64,000 nt of DNA from JACRCG01 sp964524835 (GCA_964524835.1 CAZGEG010000001.1:1-64000), one strand, 5' to 3'. Positions 16,013 to 24,614 are shown, counted from the first letter of the stretch. The notes: generated by a model not told the origin, from the sequence alone. Translations and numbers: made by a program.

Positions 16013-17248
16013 TTATTTAACATCAACATTCTTAATACCGTCCGGCCGCCAGCTTGGCGGGATCACATGGTTCCCCGCATTTTCCTTCCCCGGCAGCAGG
16101 CTGCCGAAGGTCACGGCCATACTGCCGAAGCGGTCATTGACCTTGTCCATGGCCTGGGTCGCAAACAGCTTCTTCCGCTCATCCTCGAACAGCGGCAGCT
16201 GCTCCGCCTGGTGCTTCAGGTTGGAGAGGGTCACCCCCAGGAGCCTGACCGGCTGTTCAAGATCGACCGTGTCGAGGATCGACAGGGCCGCCCGGTAGAT
16301 ATCGTCACTCCGGTTTATATGGTTCTTCAGCGTCGTCTGCTTCCCCCAGCTGGAGAAAAAATCCGCATAGCGGACGTACAGATGGACCGTTTTCCCCGAG
16401 ACGCTGTATTTCCTCGCCCGACTCCCGACCATTTCCGAGAGCTGCAGCAGGAAGCGCCGGATTTCCGCCGGATCGTCGATATCCCGTTCCAGGGTTCTCG
16501 AATGCCCGACCGACTTCACCTGGTCCTCCTCACCGAACCTGACCACCGGAGAAAGATCTATCCCCTGCCCCATCTCTTTAAGCCGGGCACCGACGATGCC
16601 GAACTTGCGCGTCAGGCGCCCTTCGTCGCACCGCCCCAGCTCTCCGCAGGTGTAGATCGACATCATGTTGAGATGCCGCTGCATCTTTTTGCCGACCCCG
16701 CAGAGGTCCTTGATCGGCAGGTGCTCCAGTATTCGAGCAACATTTTCCGGCGGGATAATAGTCAAACCGTCCGGCTTCTGCATGTCGCTGGCCAGTTTGG
16801 CCAGGAGCTTGTTGGGGGCGATGCCGATGGAGCAGGTGATGCCGAAGCTGTGCCTGATACGGGCCTTGATCAGGTAGGCGATCGTCTCGGCACTGCCGAA
16901 AATACCGAGGGAATGGGTGACGTCCAGCCAGGATTCATCGATGGAGAACGCCTCGACTTCGGGGGTGTAATTGCGGAAGATCTCGTTGATCTTTCCGGAG
17001 GTGTAGGTGTACTTCCGGTTATCGCCGACCACGATGAGCAGTTCCGGGCAGACCCGTTTCCCCTCCCAGACCGCCATGCCGGTCCTGACACCCATGGCCC
17101 GGGCCTCGTAGGAGGAGGTCGTGATCACCGTCCGCCCGCCGCCGCCGACCACGGCTATCGGTTTGCCCCGCAGTTCAGGGTTGGCCTGCTGCTCGACGCT
17201 GGCGAAAAAGGCGTTCATATCAATATGGAGGATGGTTCTTGCGGCCAT
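16013..17248 (-). CDS. dinB: DNA polymerase IV (Y-family translesion polymerase)
   Basis: About 411 residues. It opens with the Y-family motif ILHIDMNAFFASVE, whose Asp binds metal. SSYEARAMGVRTGM follows, then SIDESWLDVT with the second catalytic acidic pair, the thumb HhH region (LPIKDLCGVGKKM) and the little-finger domain (GHSRTLERDIDDPAEI). It extends DNA past lesions during the SOS response. A GTG at 17260 is in frame, but the ATG at 17248 has GGAAAG upstream and is preferred. The lexA operon lies directly upstream, ended by a terminator, so dinB has its own promoter. I could not identify an SOS box. Confidence 0.9.
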   Translation of the reverse strand: MAARTILHIDMNAFFASVEQQANPELRGKPIAVVGGGGRTVITTSSYEARAMGVRTGMAVWEGKRVCPELLIVVGDNRKYTYTSGKINEIFRNYTPEVEAFSIDESWLDVTHSLGIFGSAETIAYLIKARIRHSFGITCSIGIAPNKLLAKLASDMQKPDGLTIIPPENVARILEHLPIKDLCGVGKKMQRHLNMMSIYTCGELGRCDEGRLTRKFGIVGARLKEMGQGIDLSPVVRFGEEDQVKSVGHSRTLERDIDDPAEIRRFLLQLSEMVGSRARKYSVSGKTVHLYVRYADFFSSWGKQTTLKNHINRSDDIYRAALSILDTVDLEQPVRLLGVTLSNLKHQAEQLPLFEDERKKLFATQAMDKVNDRFGSMAVTFGSLLPGKENAGNHVIPPSWRPDGIKNVDVK

Positions 17249-17621
17249 GAAGCTTTCCACAGAGGCGCCTGATACGCTCTGACACGCCCTGAAACGGGTA
17301 GTACAGGCGCGAAATATTACGTCAATACTCTCCGGAATCGCTTCCGAAAAAGGGAAGGCCGACCATCTGAAGTCGACCTTCCGTTAAAACGTGTCTCCAA
17401 TGTATCTGTTCTCTAACCCGTAACAGGTTCGGCTCACAATCGTTGGACTAAATTAAATAGCCAATTGTGGCCGTGGAGGCACGCACTGAATTCTCCTTGT
17501 CTACAGTTTCATGGTAGTCCTTCGTGACGAAGAATACAACAGAATATCGGCTGGCAGGTACCGGACGTGTGCCATACAAACAGGGCCTGTCCGGCACCGA
17601 AACCGTTGCAAAGCCGTTATT
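17249..17621. other. Intergenic region upstream of dinB
   Basis: This 373-base stretch without a gene holds the terminator of the lexA operon at 17353-17382. It also has a loose inverted repeat (GGTACCGGAC near 17556 and GTCCGGCACC near 17590). The dinB promoter should be in the lower part. No clear sigma-70 boxes or LexA site were seen. Confidence 0.5.
17353..17382 (-). terminator. Intrinsic terminator of the lexA operon
   Basis: GGAAGGCCGAC and GTCGACCTTCC pair with one mismatch around an 8-base loop. Read on the minus strand the stem is followed by CTTTTTC. Confidence 0.65.
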
Positions 17622-18158
17622 TCAAACGGACTGGGTGTACTCGTAGGCGGCAATTGCAATCACCCCGTAGAGGAGGACAGATTTCCAGCCGAAGGCGATT
17701 TTCAGATCCTGACGTGACGGCACCGCATTGTAGATCAGAACGAAGGAAACGACGTAAACGCCGGCAGTTGAAAAGAGCGTGGGGGTAAACCACCCCGACC
17801 AGTTCCGGAAAAGATAGAACGCCGACGCTACCAATCCCAGGGGCGCCAGACCGACCGGCAGCGCATTGAACGCGTTGAGCCCCCTGAAAGTGACGGAACC
17901 GAGCCGCACGCCACCCTCCTGCCGATGCGGGATCAATGAAAAACCGGACGGTTTCGCACAGAGCAGGATCCCGACCAACAGGTGGGCAAGTTCATGCAGG
18001 GACACGCCGATCAGGTTCCATAAAAACATGGTAACAATGCCGCCCCGCTTCGATTGGCGGTCAAGAAGCAGCAGTAACGCAACCAGGGCGAGGCCGCAGA
18101 GATGCCAGAGGAGCGGGAGGCGGGAGAGTGATTCTATTGAGTGGGTAATCGTAAACAT
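17622..18158 (-). CDS. M50-like membrane metalloprotease-type protein
   Basis: A membrane protein of 178 residues with about five hydrophobic segments. HELAH at about 55-59 lies inside a helix (VSLHELAHLLVGILLC), as in the intramembrane zinc sites of site-2 proteases (M50). A second conserved-looking stretch, NALPVGLAPLGLVAS, follows, but the classic NxxPxxxxDG motif is not evident, so catalysis is unproven. It is the third gene after lexA and the DUF6504-like gene, with a 15-nt gap. That position suggests damage-responsive expression. Confidence 0.65.
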   Translation of the reverse strand: MFTITHSIESLSRLPLLWHLCGLALVALLLLLDRQSKRGGIVTMFLWNLIGVSLHELAHLLVGILLCAKPSGFSLIPHRQEGGVRLGSVTFRGLNAFNALPVGLAPLGLVASAFYLFRNWSGWFTPTLFSTAGVYVVSFVLIYNAVPSRQDLKIAFGWKSVLLYGVIAIAAYEYTQSV

Positions 18159-18173
18159 GCCGATCCGCCTTGG

Positions 18174-18416
18174 CTATTCGGTGTGCTGGCTGTGAACCGT
18201 CCAGGACTGATCGGCAGGATCGAACACCAGTTCATAGAGCGCCTCGCCGTCCGTCACCGCATAATGCAGCAGTTGCCGCTCGCCGACCCGGTCCTGCCAG
18301 TGGTAGGTTGACTCCGTAATCCGGTGCTGGCGGTGGTTAAGTTCGAACCAGACCGGCCGCGCCCTCTTGCCCGGCTCGAAAAGCACCGCGATGCGAACCC
18401 CCTTGCGGGAGCTCAT
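18174..18416 (-). CDS. Small DUF6504-like protein in the lexA operon
   Basis: The protein has 80 residues and no membrane segment. The pattern RPVWFELNHRQHRI, then YHWQDRV, LLHYAVTDGEALYELVFD and a final W resembles the DUF6504 family. Members of that family are found beside SOS polymerase genes in actinobacteria. The match is by eye. The start overlaps the lexA stop as ATGA, so translation is probably coupled. The role is unknown. Confidence 0.6.
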   Translation of the reverse strand: MSSRKGVRIAVLFEPGKRARPVWFELNHRQHRITESTYHWQDRVGERQLLHYAVTDGEALYELVFDPADQSWTVHSQHTE

Positions 18417-19018
18417 TCACAGTTCCTGACAATCCGCAGCAGTTTTCCGGCGATCACGGTCTCCGCCTCGCCGTCCATGATAATGATCGGCTTCAGCGCG
18501 GCGTTTTCCGGTTGCAGCCGAATCCGGCCGGCCTCGCGGTAGAACCGCTTCAGGGTCGCCTCGCCATCGACGATCGCCACGACGATCTCGCCGTTCTCGG
18601 CGGTCGGCTGCGGACGGATCAGCGCCAGATCGCCGTTGAGAATATGGGCGTCGATCATGCTGTCACCTTTCACCCGCAGGAAATAGCACCCTTCTCCCCG
18701 GAGCCAGGAGGGATCGACGCAGCACTCCCCCTGAAGATCCTCAAGGGCAGGTTCGGGGGCTCCCGCCCTGACCGTGCCGACGATCGGCACCGGCACGGAG
18801 GACGGCGGCCGGTTGGCCAGCATGATCCCCCGCGAGCCCCCCCGCCGGTTGATGTACCCTTTCCTCTCAAGCGCGTCCAGATGGGAGATCGCCGTGGCGG
18901 TCCCCCTGGTGCCGATGCTGTCGGATATTTCGCGCAGGGTCGGCGGGCAGCCCGCCCCGGCAAGGGAGGCGGCGATAACGTCCAGTACCTGCTGCTGTCG
19001 TTCGGTCAGTGGCTGCAT
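18413..19018 (-). CDS. lexA: LexA-type SOS repressor
   Basis: About 201 residues from the ATG at 19018. The open frame continues to 19207, but those residues are not LexA-like, and AGAGGG precedes the chosen ATG. The N-terminal winged HTH (TERQQQVLDVI, PPTLREISDSIGTRGTATAISHLDALERKGY) binds DNA. The self-cleavage bond is Ala85-Gly86, with catalytic Ser120 in GDSMID and Lys157 in ATLKRF, all in the S24 domain. The recognition helix differs from E. coli LexA, so the operator will differ. It heads the operon with the DUF6504-like and M50-like genes. Confidence 0.88.
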   Translation of the reverse strand: MQPLTERQQQVLDVIAASLAGAGCPPTLREISDSIGTRGTATAISHLDALERKGYINRRGGSRGIMLANRPPSSVPVPIVGTVRAGAPEPALEDLQGECCVDPSWLRGEGCYFLRVKGDSMIDAHILNGDLALIRPQPTAENGEIVVAIVDGEATLKRFYREAGRIRLQPENAALKPIIIMDGEAETVIAGKLLRIVRNCE

Positions 19019-19039
19019 GCGGATTCCCTCTCTGTCAGA

Positions 19040-19054
19040 TGACATACTATGCCA
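19040..19054. promoter_or_regulatory. Candidate LexA autoregulatory operator
   Basis: TGACATACTATGCCA is a near-palindrome (TGRCATA-N-TATGYCA) located 22-36 bases upstream of the lexA ATG, where an autoregulatory site would be expected. It does not match the E. coli SOS box, and no copy was found upstream of dinB. Confidence 0.3.
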
Positions 19055-19157
19055 AATGATAGCCATATCGAATCCGGACGTCAAGCGGATAAATTCGGGA
19101 GGGTATTGTGAAATAATTTGGCAGGGGGGTAGTATCCAAAGCTGGACAAAACGTGTC

Positions 19158-19276
19158 TCACGCGGAGACGCGGAAAACGCGGATAAAGTCAAAACCAAAA
19201 GAGGCATGGTTTTAATCGCCCGTAATATTTAAGAAGTTAATCCTGGTTTATTCCGCGTCTCCGCGCCTCCGCGTGA
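19158..19276. repeat. Dispersed palindromic repeat, copy 2
   Basis: This is related to 9194-9305. It has the same outer arms (TCACGCGGAGACGCGG and CCTCCGCGTGA) and a diverged AT-rich middle with ATGGTTTTAA. It lies between lexA and nudC. Confidence 0.7.
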
Positions 19277-19285
19277 ACTATTTTC

Positions 19286-20149
19286 TTAGGTCCCGCCTTT
19301 CCCGTAGGTGTCCATGATCCAGCGGGAAATGCTCCGCTTGCCGCCCGGCGACACCGGGAGGGCGTCTTCATGAAACCAGTCCGCCTCCACAACTTCCACA
19401 CCGTCAGGCCTGACCTCCCCCCCGGCATAGTCAGCGAGGAAACCGATCATCTGCTGGCTGGGAAAGGGCCAACACTGGCTCCCCGCATAGCGGATATTGG
19501 TCACCTCGATCCCCGCCTCCTCACGCACCTCCCGCTGGACACACTCCTCCAGGGATTCGCCGAAATCGAGAAAGCCGGCCACCAGACTGAAACGCCCCGG
19601 GCTCCAGGCGGCATTGCGGATCAGCAGCAGTTCAGGACCGCGCCTGACCAGGACGATGATGCAGGGGTGAATGTGCGGGAAATGTTCATCACCGCACGAC
19701 AGGCATCGCTTGCCCCACCCCCCCGGAATCCGTGCCAGCTCGCACCCGCAGTGCGAACAGAAGCGGCTGCGGCCTTCCCAATGGAGGATCTGGGCGGCCC
19801 GACCGGCGATGGTTGCAAGAGTATTGTCCAGCCGGGAATCCGGCCCCTGGAACGGCAGCGCTTCGTACTCCGGGGGGAACATGCCGCCCGGGGCGATCCG
19901 CAGGGCGCGCAGCGGTTTTCCCTGCCAGAGGCCGATCTTCAACGGCCCGGTTTCCGGAACGATCCCTGCCGGCAGCGGCCCATAAGGTAGCAGCTCCTGC
20001 TGCGACCCGACGGACAGCAGAAGGGAATACCCCTGCAGAACAGTCCAGAATCCGGGAGTATGGTCCGGCTCCTGTTCAGGCGGAAGCGGCGTGAACTGGC
20101 CGCGAATTATGGTTGAATTGAACGGCAATAAATTTGACATGGCACCCAT
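19286..20149 (-). CDS. nudC: NADH pyrophosphatase / NAD-cap hydrolase NudC
   Basis: The protein has 287 residues and full NudC architecture. It has an N-terminal domain, then a zinc ribbon (CSHC near 125 and CLSC 15 residues later). The Nudix domain follows, with the box GFLDFGESLEECVQREVREEAGI. The signature SQCWPFPSQQMIGF follows the box and matches NudC's SQPWPFPxS, with Cys in place of Pro. NudC hydrolyses NADH and removes NAD caps from RNA. It starts at ATG 20149 or ATG 20140, and the latter has GGGGATGGG upstream. Confidence 0.88.
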   Translation of the reverse strand: MGAMSNLLPFNSTIIRGQFTPLPPEQEPDHTPGFWTVLQGYSLLLSVGSQQELLPYGPLPAGIVPETGPLKIGLWQGKPLRALRIAPGGMFPPEYEALPFQGPDSRLDNTLATIAGRAAQILHWEGRSRFCSHCGCELARIPGGWGKRCLSCGDEHFPHIHPCIIVLVRRGPELLLIRNAAWSPGRFSLVAGFLDFGESLEECVQREVREEAGIEVTNIRYAGSQCWPFPSQQMIGFLADYAGGEVRPDGVEVVEADWFHEDALPVSPGGKRSISRWIMDTYGKGGT

Positions 20150-20175
20150 CCCCGTAAAAAAACCCCTGTTTAATT

Positions 20176-20203
20176 CTTATATATTGTCAACGTTATTCGT
20201 CAA
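20176..20203 (-). promoter_or_regulatory. Candidate sigma-70 promoter of nudC
   Basis: On the minus strand TTGACG is separated by 16 bases from TATAAG, about 30-55 bases upstream of the nudC start. A direct repeat GTCAAC overlaps the -35. Confidence 0.5.
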
Positions 20204-20360
20204 CAATCTTTACTAATACAGTTTTTTGTGGTAATAAACACAGGATTTTTATCCAGTCAACCAACCAGATTAAAGGGCCTCACAACAACTGGGGCCTGCA
20301 GCTATGTGGCGGGCGGTGCGTCACGACCATTTTATTTTTGATTCGGTGGAGGAGTTTCAC

Positions 20361-20702
20361 ATGCAATACCGGGACTGCATCGTTCTTGTTCTCGCAACCC
20401 TCTGTTTTGCAGCCCCTTCACGAGCAGAGGATGAATATAAAATCTACAAGGATCCGGTCACGAAAGAGCGCTATTTTATCTTCAAGTCAGACAAGGGTCC
20501 TGTCCGCTTCAACCATGACCTGCATCAGTCCGTAATGAAAGCCGAGTCCTGCCTCCCCTGCCACAAGTCCAAAACACCGACCAAAGGGCATACGATGACC
20601 CGGTTTGACCAGCGGTACGCCCACGCTTTCTGCAAGGGGTGCCACAAGGAAAGAATCCATGGACCTGTGGAGTGCCATGAATGCCACAAAGAAAACAAGT
20701 AG
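20361..20702 (+). CDS. Triheme c-type cytochrome (cytochrome c3/c7-like)
   Basis: About 113 residues from ATG 20361, which has GGAGGAG upstream. The ORF could extend to 20304. The signal peptide is MQYRDCIVLVLATLCFAAPSRA. Three CxxCH motifs (CLPCH, CKGCH, CHECH) and additional His residues (RFNHDLHQ, RYAHAF) could give bis-His hemes, as in the periplasmic c7 family (PpcA-like). Members shuttle electrons across the periplasm. The sequence EYKIYKDPVTKERYFIFKSDKGPVRFNH before the first heme is longer than in PpcA. Confidence 0.85.
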   Translation: MQYRDCIVLVLATLCFAAPSRAEDEYKIYKDPVTKERYFIFKSDKGPVRFNHDLHQSVMKAESCLPCHKSKTPTKGHTMTRFDQRYAHAFCKGCHKERIHGPVECHECHKENK

Positions 20703-20724
20703 CCTGTACCGTGGCAGATAGCCC

Positions 20725-21495
20725 ATGACACCCCGCCTTCGCCCGGTCAGGGTACTCTCTGCGGCACTGCTGGCAGTTCTGCTTTCCGCCTGTGCCGCCC
20801 GCCAGCAAACCTACTCACCGCAGGATCAAAGCCATTCAGCCCGAAAAAAACCGGGGCAGAAGCCGTACACAGTTGCCGGCAAGCGCTATGAACCGCTCTC
20901 CAGTCATGAAGGCTTCGTGCAGGAGGGGATCGCCAGCAGCTATGGCCGGGATTTTCATGGCCGCAAGACCAGCAGCGGTGAAGCGTTTGATATGAACGCG
21001 ATGACCGCAGCCCACAAGACGCTGCCGCTCGGCGTTTATGTGAAGGTGCTGCACAAGCGGACCGGCAGGGAGATTATTGTGCGCATAAATGATCGCGGTC
21101 CGTTTGTCCGGGAACGGATCATTGACCTGTCGGAGGGTGCGGCGCGCCGACTGGAGATGCTTCAGGAGGGGGTGGCCGCGGTCAGGGTAACCGCCCTTGG
21201 GTACAAAACCGCTCAAACGGACGGCGAGACCCGCTACCAGGCCCCGGTCAGCTATGACAGGGGGAGTTTTACGCTCCAGGTTGCCGCACTAAAAATCAGG
21301 GCCAACGCCTACCGCTATGCCGAAGAGCTGAAGGGGAAATACGGTACGGCGGACGTACAGGAAGCGACGGTGGGGGGAAGCACGTTCTACCGGGTTCGAC
21401 TCGGGCTCTATTCCTCTTTGCGGGCGGCGCAGTCGGCCCAGGAGTCATATGAGCGCAAAGGGTTTCCCGGCAACTTTGTCGTGGCTGCCGACTAA
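20725..21495 (+). CDS. rlpA: RlpA-family lipoprotein with SPOR domain
   Basis: The protein has 256 residues. A lipobox (LLAVLLSAC) anchors it in the outer membrane. The double-psi beta-barrel lies at about 68-160 (GIASSYGRDFHGRKTSSGEAF, INDRGPFVRERIIDLSEGAA), with the His and Asp of RlpA lytic transglycosylases. The C-terminal SPOR domain (FTLQVAALKIRANAYRYAEEL to the end) binds denuded septal peptidoglycan. It probably helps daughter-cell separation. It lies 22 nt after the triheme cytochrome gene. Confidence 0.88.
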   Translation: MTPRLRPVRVLSAALLAVLLSACAARQQTYSPQDQSHSARKKPGQKPYTVAGKRYEPLSSHEGFVQEGIASSYGRDFHGRKTSSGEAFDMNAMTAAHKTLPLGVYVKVLHKRTGREIIVRINDRGPFVRERIIDLSEGAARRLEMLQEGVAAVRVTALGYKTAQTDGETRYQAPVSYDRGSFTLQVAALKIRANAYRYAEELKGKYGTADVQEATVGGSTFYRVRLGLYSSLRAAQSAQESYERKGFPGNFVVAAD

Positions 21496-21569
21496 CCCGG
21501 AAACAATCGACTCACCTTTATTGTTTATCCCGATATTATTTCAGCACGTATTGCTGCGTTCATCGGCGG

Positions 21570-22241
21570 CTAATTGTTTTTTGGATAATTAAGCATTGTC
21601 AGTACAATCCTGCTGTAATCCATAACGACCGCTGCAGGTATGAACAGATCAACCTCATTACGGGCGGTCCCGGTCATGGTGCGGACAAGCTCCCGGAACA
21701 GGAGCAACTCCCGGTTAAACAGCTCCGTGAAAGCGAAGCGGAGGTCGAGAAGACCCCGCGGGTCCTCCCCGGTAAAGTTCAGCGTACACCACTCATCAAA
21801 CAGCTCCTCCCCGGAAACATCAAGCAACGGAATCCCGTTCAACCGGCAGGTCATCGGGCGATGGTCATAGACCAGGCACCCCCCGGTATCCGACAGCAGC
21901 AGGCAGGGCGTCTCATCCTCTTCAGGCATAAGATCATCCCATTTCTCCTCGGGAATTCCGTTCAGAAGCCATGGTTCGACGAATGCGGGGTTCACCTTCG
22001 ACAGCTGTTCCAGGCGCCGGGATGCTTCCCGCACCAGGCCGGTTTTGAGCGGTTCGGGAAGCCTGTCGATGCCGCGCTTGAGATAGAAGGCATCCAGCAG
22101 GGTAATATCAAAAAGACCGCGACAGCATTCCGAGCAGCCGTTGCGGCATGCAATCAGCTCGGGGTGCCGTTCAAGGCAGCGCCGGAACCAGTCGTCAACT
22201 TCACCCAATAATGCTCCATAACGATCCAGCAGCGTGTTCAT
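21570..22241 (-). CDS. YkgJ-family cysteine-cluster protein
   Basis: The protein has 223 residues. Cysteines CRNGCSECC near 33-41 and a second group (CLVYDHRPMTCRLNG near 128-142) form the putative zinc- or iron-binding cluster of the YkgJ/UPF0153 family. The function of that family is unsettled. The rest is helical, with no signal peptide, so it is probably cytoplasmic. The ATG overlaps the stop of the upstream deacetylase gene (ATGA), implying coupling. Confidence 0.78.
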   Translation of the reverse strand: MNTLLDRYGALLGEVDDWFRRCLERHPELIACRNGCSECCRGLFDITLLDAFYLKRGIDRLPEPLKTGLVREASRRLEQLSKVNPAFVEPWLLNGIPEEKWDDLMPEEDETPCLLLSDTGGCLVYDHRPMTCRLNGIPLLDVSGEELFDEWCTLNFTGEDPRGLLDLRFAFTELFNRELLLFRELVRTMTGTARNEVDLFIPAAVVMDYSRIVLTMLNYPKNN

Positions 22242-23551
22242 GGCTTCGGATTCCCTTTCGTCCCGGATTGTGCAATGCGGTCTGTGCGGCTCAGCAGACC
22301 GAACCGGTACCCGGCCTGTTTGAGCTGCGGTACAAGATTACGAATCGCTACAAGAGTTTCACCATGGCCGGCCCCGTCATGAAACAGCATGATGATGTGG
22401 CGCTTGCCGTTTTTCTGCAGCTGCTGCTTTACCGCCCGCTCGATATAGGTGTGATTTTTGGCGCCGCGTCTGCTGGAATCAAGGCTGTTGATATCCCAGC
22501 TGAATATCTGGCCCCCTTCGGCTGCCACTCTGGATGTCAGGGCTTTGGATGAGGCACCGTACGGTATTCTGACCATTTTGCCGTCTCCGCCAAGCTTCTC
22601 CAGCATGGCCGCTGTTTTCTCAATCTCATTGACGCCCTGATGGAGGGAGTCGTTCAGCTTCCTCAGATCATGCGACAAGGTGTGATTACCCACACTGTGA
22701 CCCAATGCAATGGTATCGCGGACAACCTTCTCATGCCCCTTGACATTGTTTCCCAACGCAAAAAAAGTGGCCGGGATCCCCTGGGAATTGAGATAGGCGG
22801 CAATCGGGAGCGTGATTCGTGACGGACCGTCATCAAACGTCAGATAGATGGTCGTGCGGCCAGGGTCATTCAGGGGGGCGGTGCCGCTCTCCCGCGCTCT
22901 TTTTTTTGCCGGCGGGAGATCGGACGCGACTGAATGAGCAGTGCGGGATGAGGGTGCAGGTGAGATCACGCTTTCGGCCGGGCTCATCAACGGCCAAGCC
23001 TCCGGTGTGACAGCGGGTTCGTTCATCGCAGGGTCTGAACTTTTTTTGCAGAAGATTCCGTCCTGCCCGGATGAAGCGGGTGTATCCGGCAGCTGCTGGA
23101 CGCCCGGTGTCGCACTGCAGACAATCATATCCGCAGCGGAGTCCTGATCTGCCTGATCCCCTTCGAACAGGTCCGGGACATCGAGATCGAAGACAGGATC
23201 GGCTGCACCGGCCGCTTCATCAGGCGGCCTGATCGTTTCGTCCCGAACCGCCGGCAGCGTTCCATGCCGCACCCTGCTCAGCACGAGATTGCGATACAGG
23301 AGCCGGCTTTTCTGACATGACAGCCGGTAGAGGCGGTCGGCGTCTTCGTGCAGCTCCCTGTTGAAATATCGGTCGGCAAGCGCCAGCGTCTGGCGGATAT
23401 TGTCAGTTTCTTCGGGAGCGAACTGCCGGCTCCCTGCTGACTGCGCGGAATTAAAACTGTTGAAGGCGTCCTGGCGCCAGCGGGATGCTGCCGGTGCAGC
23501 ACACCCCGCCAGCAGGGTGGCCGAGAGGAAAAGTAGAAGGAATAATCTCAT
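22238..23551 (-). CDS. Polysaccharide deacetylase lipoprotein (NodB family)
   Basis: The protein has 437 residues. It has a lipobox (LSATLLAGC) and a Pro/Ser-rich middle of low complexity (about 60-225). A CE4/NodB domain starts near 233: TIYLTFDDGPSRI contains the catalytic base and metal Asp pair, and SVGNHTLSHDL holds the His ligands. Later pieces are RIPYGASSKAL and HIIMLFHDG. It probably deacetylates N-acetylated glycan such as peptidoglycan or exopolysaccharide at the envelope. It overlaps the YkgJ-type gene by 4 bp and follows cheX by 14 nt. Confidence 0.85.
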   Translation of the reverse strand: MRLFLLLFLSATLLAGCAAPAASRWRQDAFNSFNSAQSAGSRQFAPEETDNIRQTLALADRYFNRELHEDADRLYRLSCQKSRLLYRNLVLSRVRHGTLPAVRDETIRPPDEAAGAADPVFDLDVPDLFEGDQADQDSAADMIVCSATPGVQQLPDTPASSGQDGIFCKKSSDPAMNEPAVTPEAWPLMSPAESVISPAPSSRTAHSVASDLPPAKKRARESGTAPLNDPGRTTIYLTFDDGPSRITLPIAAYLNSQGIPATFFALGNNVKGHEKVVRDTIALGHSVGNHTLSHDLRKLNDSLHQGVNEIEKTAAMLEKLGGDGKMVRIPYGASSKALTSRVAAEGGQIFSWDINSLDSSRRGAKNHTYIERAVKQQLQKNGKRHIIMLFHDGAGHGETLVAIRNLVPQLKQAGYRFGLLSRTDRIAQSGTKGNPKP

Positions 23552-23565
23552 TTACTGAAGATGCG

Positions 23566-24063
23566 TTACATGTACACCATGACGGTGATCGAAATCGAGC
23601 CATCGGCCGTCTTGAAAGGTATGGTAACCCCTTTGCACTGCACATTGATGCTCGATGATTCGTGCGCATCAGGAGGTTCCGAGATGGCCCGCAGCCGCCC
23701 CGACACGACCAGCGGCAGACCAAGTGCGACACTGCCGTACTGTTCGTGATATTTGGTTTTAAAAACCCCGGCAATGTTGTTTGCCAGTTCACCCATGGCA
23801 TCTCGGATGCACTCTTCATCCGCTTCATCAACCATCAGCAGCTCTTTGGCGACGCGCTGGGCGCTCGCCTTGTCTGTGGCGATGATGATGTACCCGACCC
23901 TGTCGCCGGCAATCCCGACGATACCGGTGACGTCCGAATCAACCGGCTCTACTTTCTTTTCAACCTTGCCGGCCAGCAGGTCGATATTCATATAGCTCTT
24001 GAACGTGTCCTGTGTGGCAGACATGATGGTAAACATGATCTCTTCAAATGAAATGGCTGCCAA
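23566..24063 (-). CDS. cheX: CheX-type phosphatase (chemotaxis)
   Basis: The protein has 165 residues and matches CheX, a dimeric phosphatase of CheY~P. The active ExxN pair sits in MGELANNIAGVF (Glu92, Asn95). The N-terminal ISFEEIMFTIMSATQDTFKSYM and the beta segments TGIVGIAGDRVGYIIIATD are typical. The start is TTG with GGGGGG upstream. No other chemotaxis genes are nearby. The neighbours are the cbb3 oxidase operon upstream and the deacetylase downstream, so the target response regulator is elsewhere. Confidence 0.8.
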   Translation of the reverse strand: MAAISFEEIMFTIMSATQDTFKSYMNIDLLAGKVEKKVEPVDSDVTGIVGIAGDRVGYIIIATDKASAQRVAKELLMVDEADEECIRDAMGELANNIAGVFKTKYHEQYGSVALGLPLVVSGRLRAISEPPDAHESSSINVQCKGVTIPFKTADGSISITVMVYM

Positions 24064-24100
24064 CTGCTACCCCCCGAAATTAGTAAACTATCGGTGCATT

Positions 24101-24592
24101 CTATTTCAGAGTGAGAAGATATTCAACAAGACTTTCAACCTGTTCAGCATTTATTTGACTGCCGAATGACGGCATGCCGTCCGGTCGCCCTTCGGCAATC
24201 GATTTGGTAATGTCCAGACGCGCTTTGCCATATTTGTATTTCGAGAGCGTCAGGTCCGGTCCTACGCCCCCTTTGGCATTTTCACCATGGCAGGAAACAC
24301 ACAGAGTGCCGTATAACTTTTTTCCGGCGGCTACGTACTGTTCAATTTTATGTCCGCTCCCTTGATAAACGGCGCCAGTCGCTTCTACAGCCTTGTGTGC
24401 AGTCTGTTTTTTTTCAGTGAGAGCTTTTTTGGCTGCATCGGCTTCGGATTGGGAACTCCAGCCGCTGAACAGGTAATAGGCCATGTAGATCACGCCCCAG
24501 ACGGCCAGAACGGTGAAAAGAATCCGGAAAATACCGGGGGAGCTTTTTTCTTCGCGATATTTGATTCCATCATACTCATGCTGTTCTGACAT
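24101..24592 (-). CDS. ccoP: Membrane-anchored monoheme cytochrome c (cbb3 oxidase CcoP-like)
   Basis: About 163 residues from ATG 24592, with AAGGAG upstream. It has one membrane helix at about 21-45 (IFRILFTVLAVWGVIYMAYYLFSGW), a charged linker and one class I cytochrome c domain with CVSCH at about 98-102 and a likely Met ligand in GMPSF. Standard CcoP has two hemes. Here there is one, and the CcoO-like partner carries an additional heme, so the heme count may have been redistributed. It is the last gene of ccoNOQP. Confidence 0.82.
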   Translation of the reverse strand: MSEQHEYDGIKYREEKSSPGIFRILFTVLAVWGVIYMAYYLFSGWSSQSEADAAKKALTEKKQTAHKAVEATGAVYQGSGHKIEQYVAAGKKLYGTLCVSCHGENAKGGVGPDLTLSKYKYGKARLDITKSIAEGRPDGMPSFGSQINAEQVESLVEYLLTLK

Positions 24593-24614
24593 ATATTCGC
24601 TCCTTGTATAAGAA

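Noticed and set aside
16067..17272. 401-residue plus-strand open frame
   Set aside because: It is antisense to dinB, which is unambiguous. The Asp/Gly/Arg-rich composition is typical of a shadow frame.
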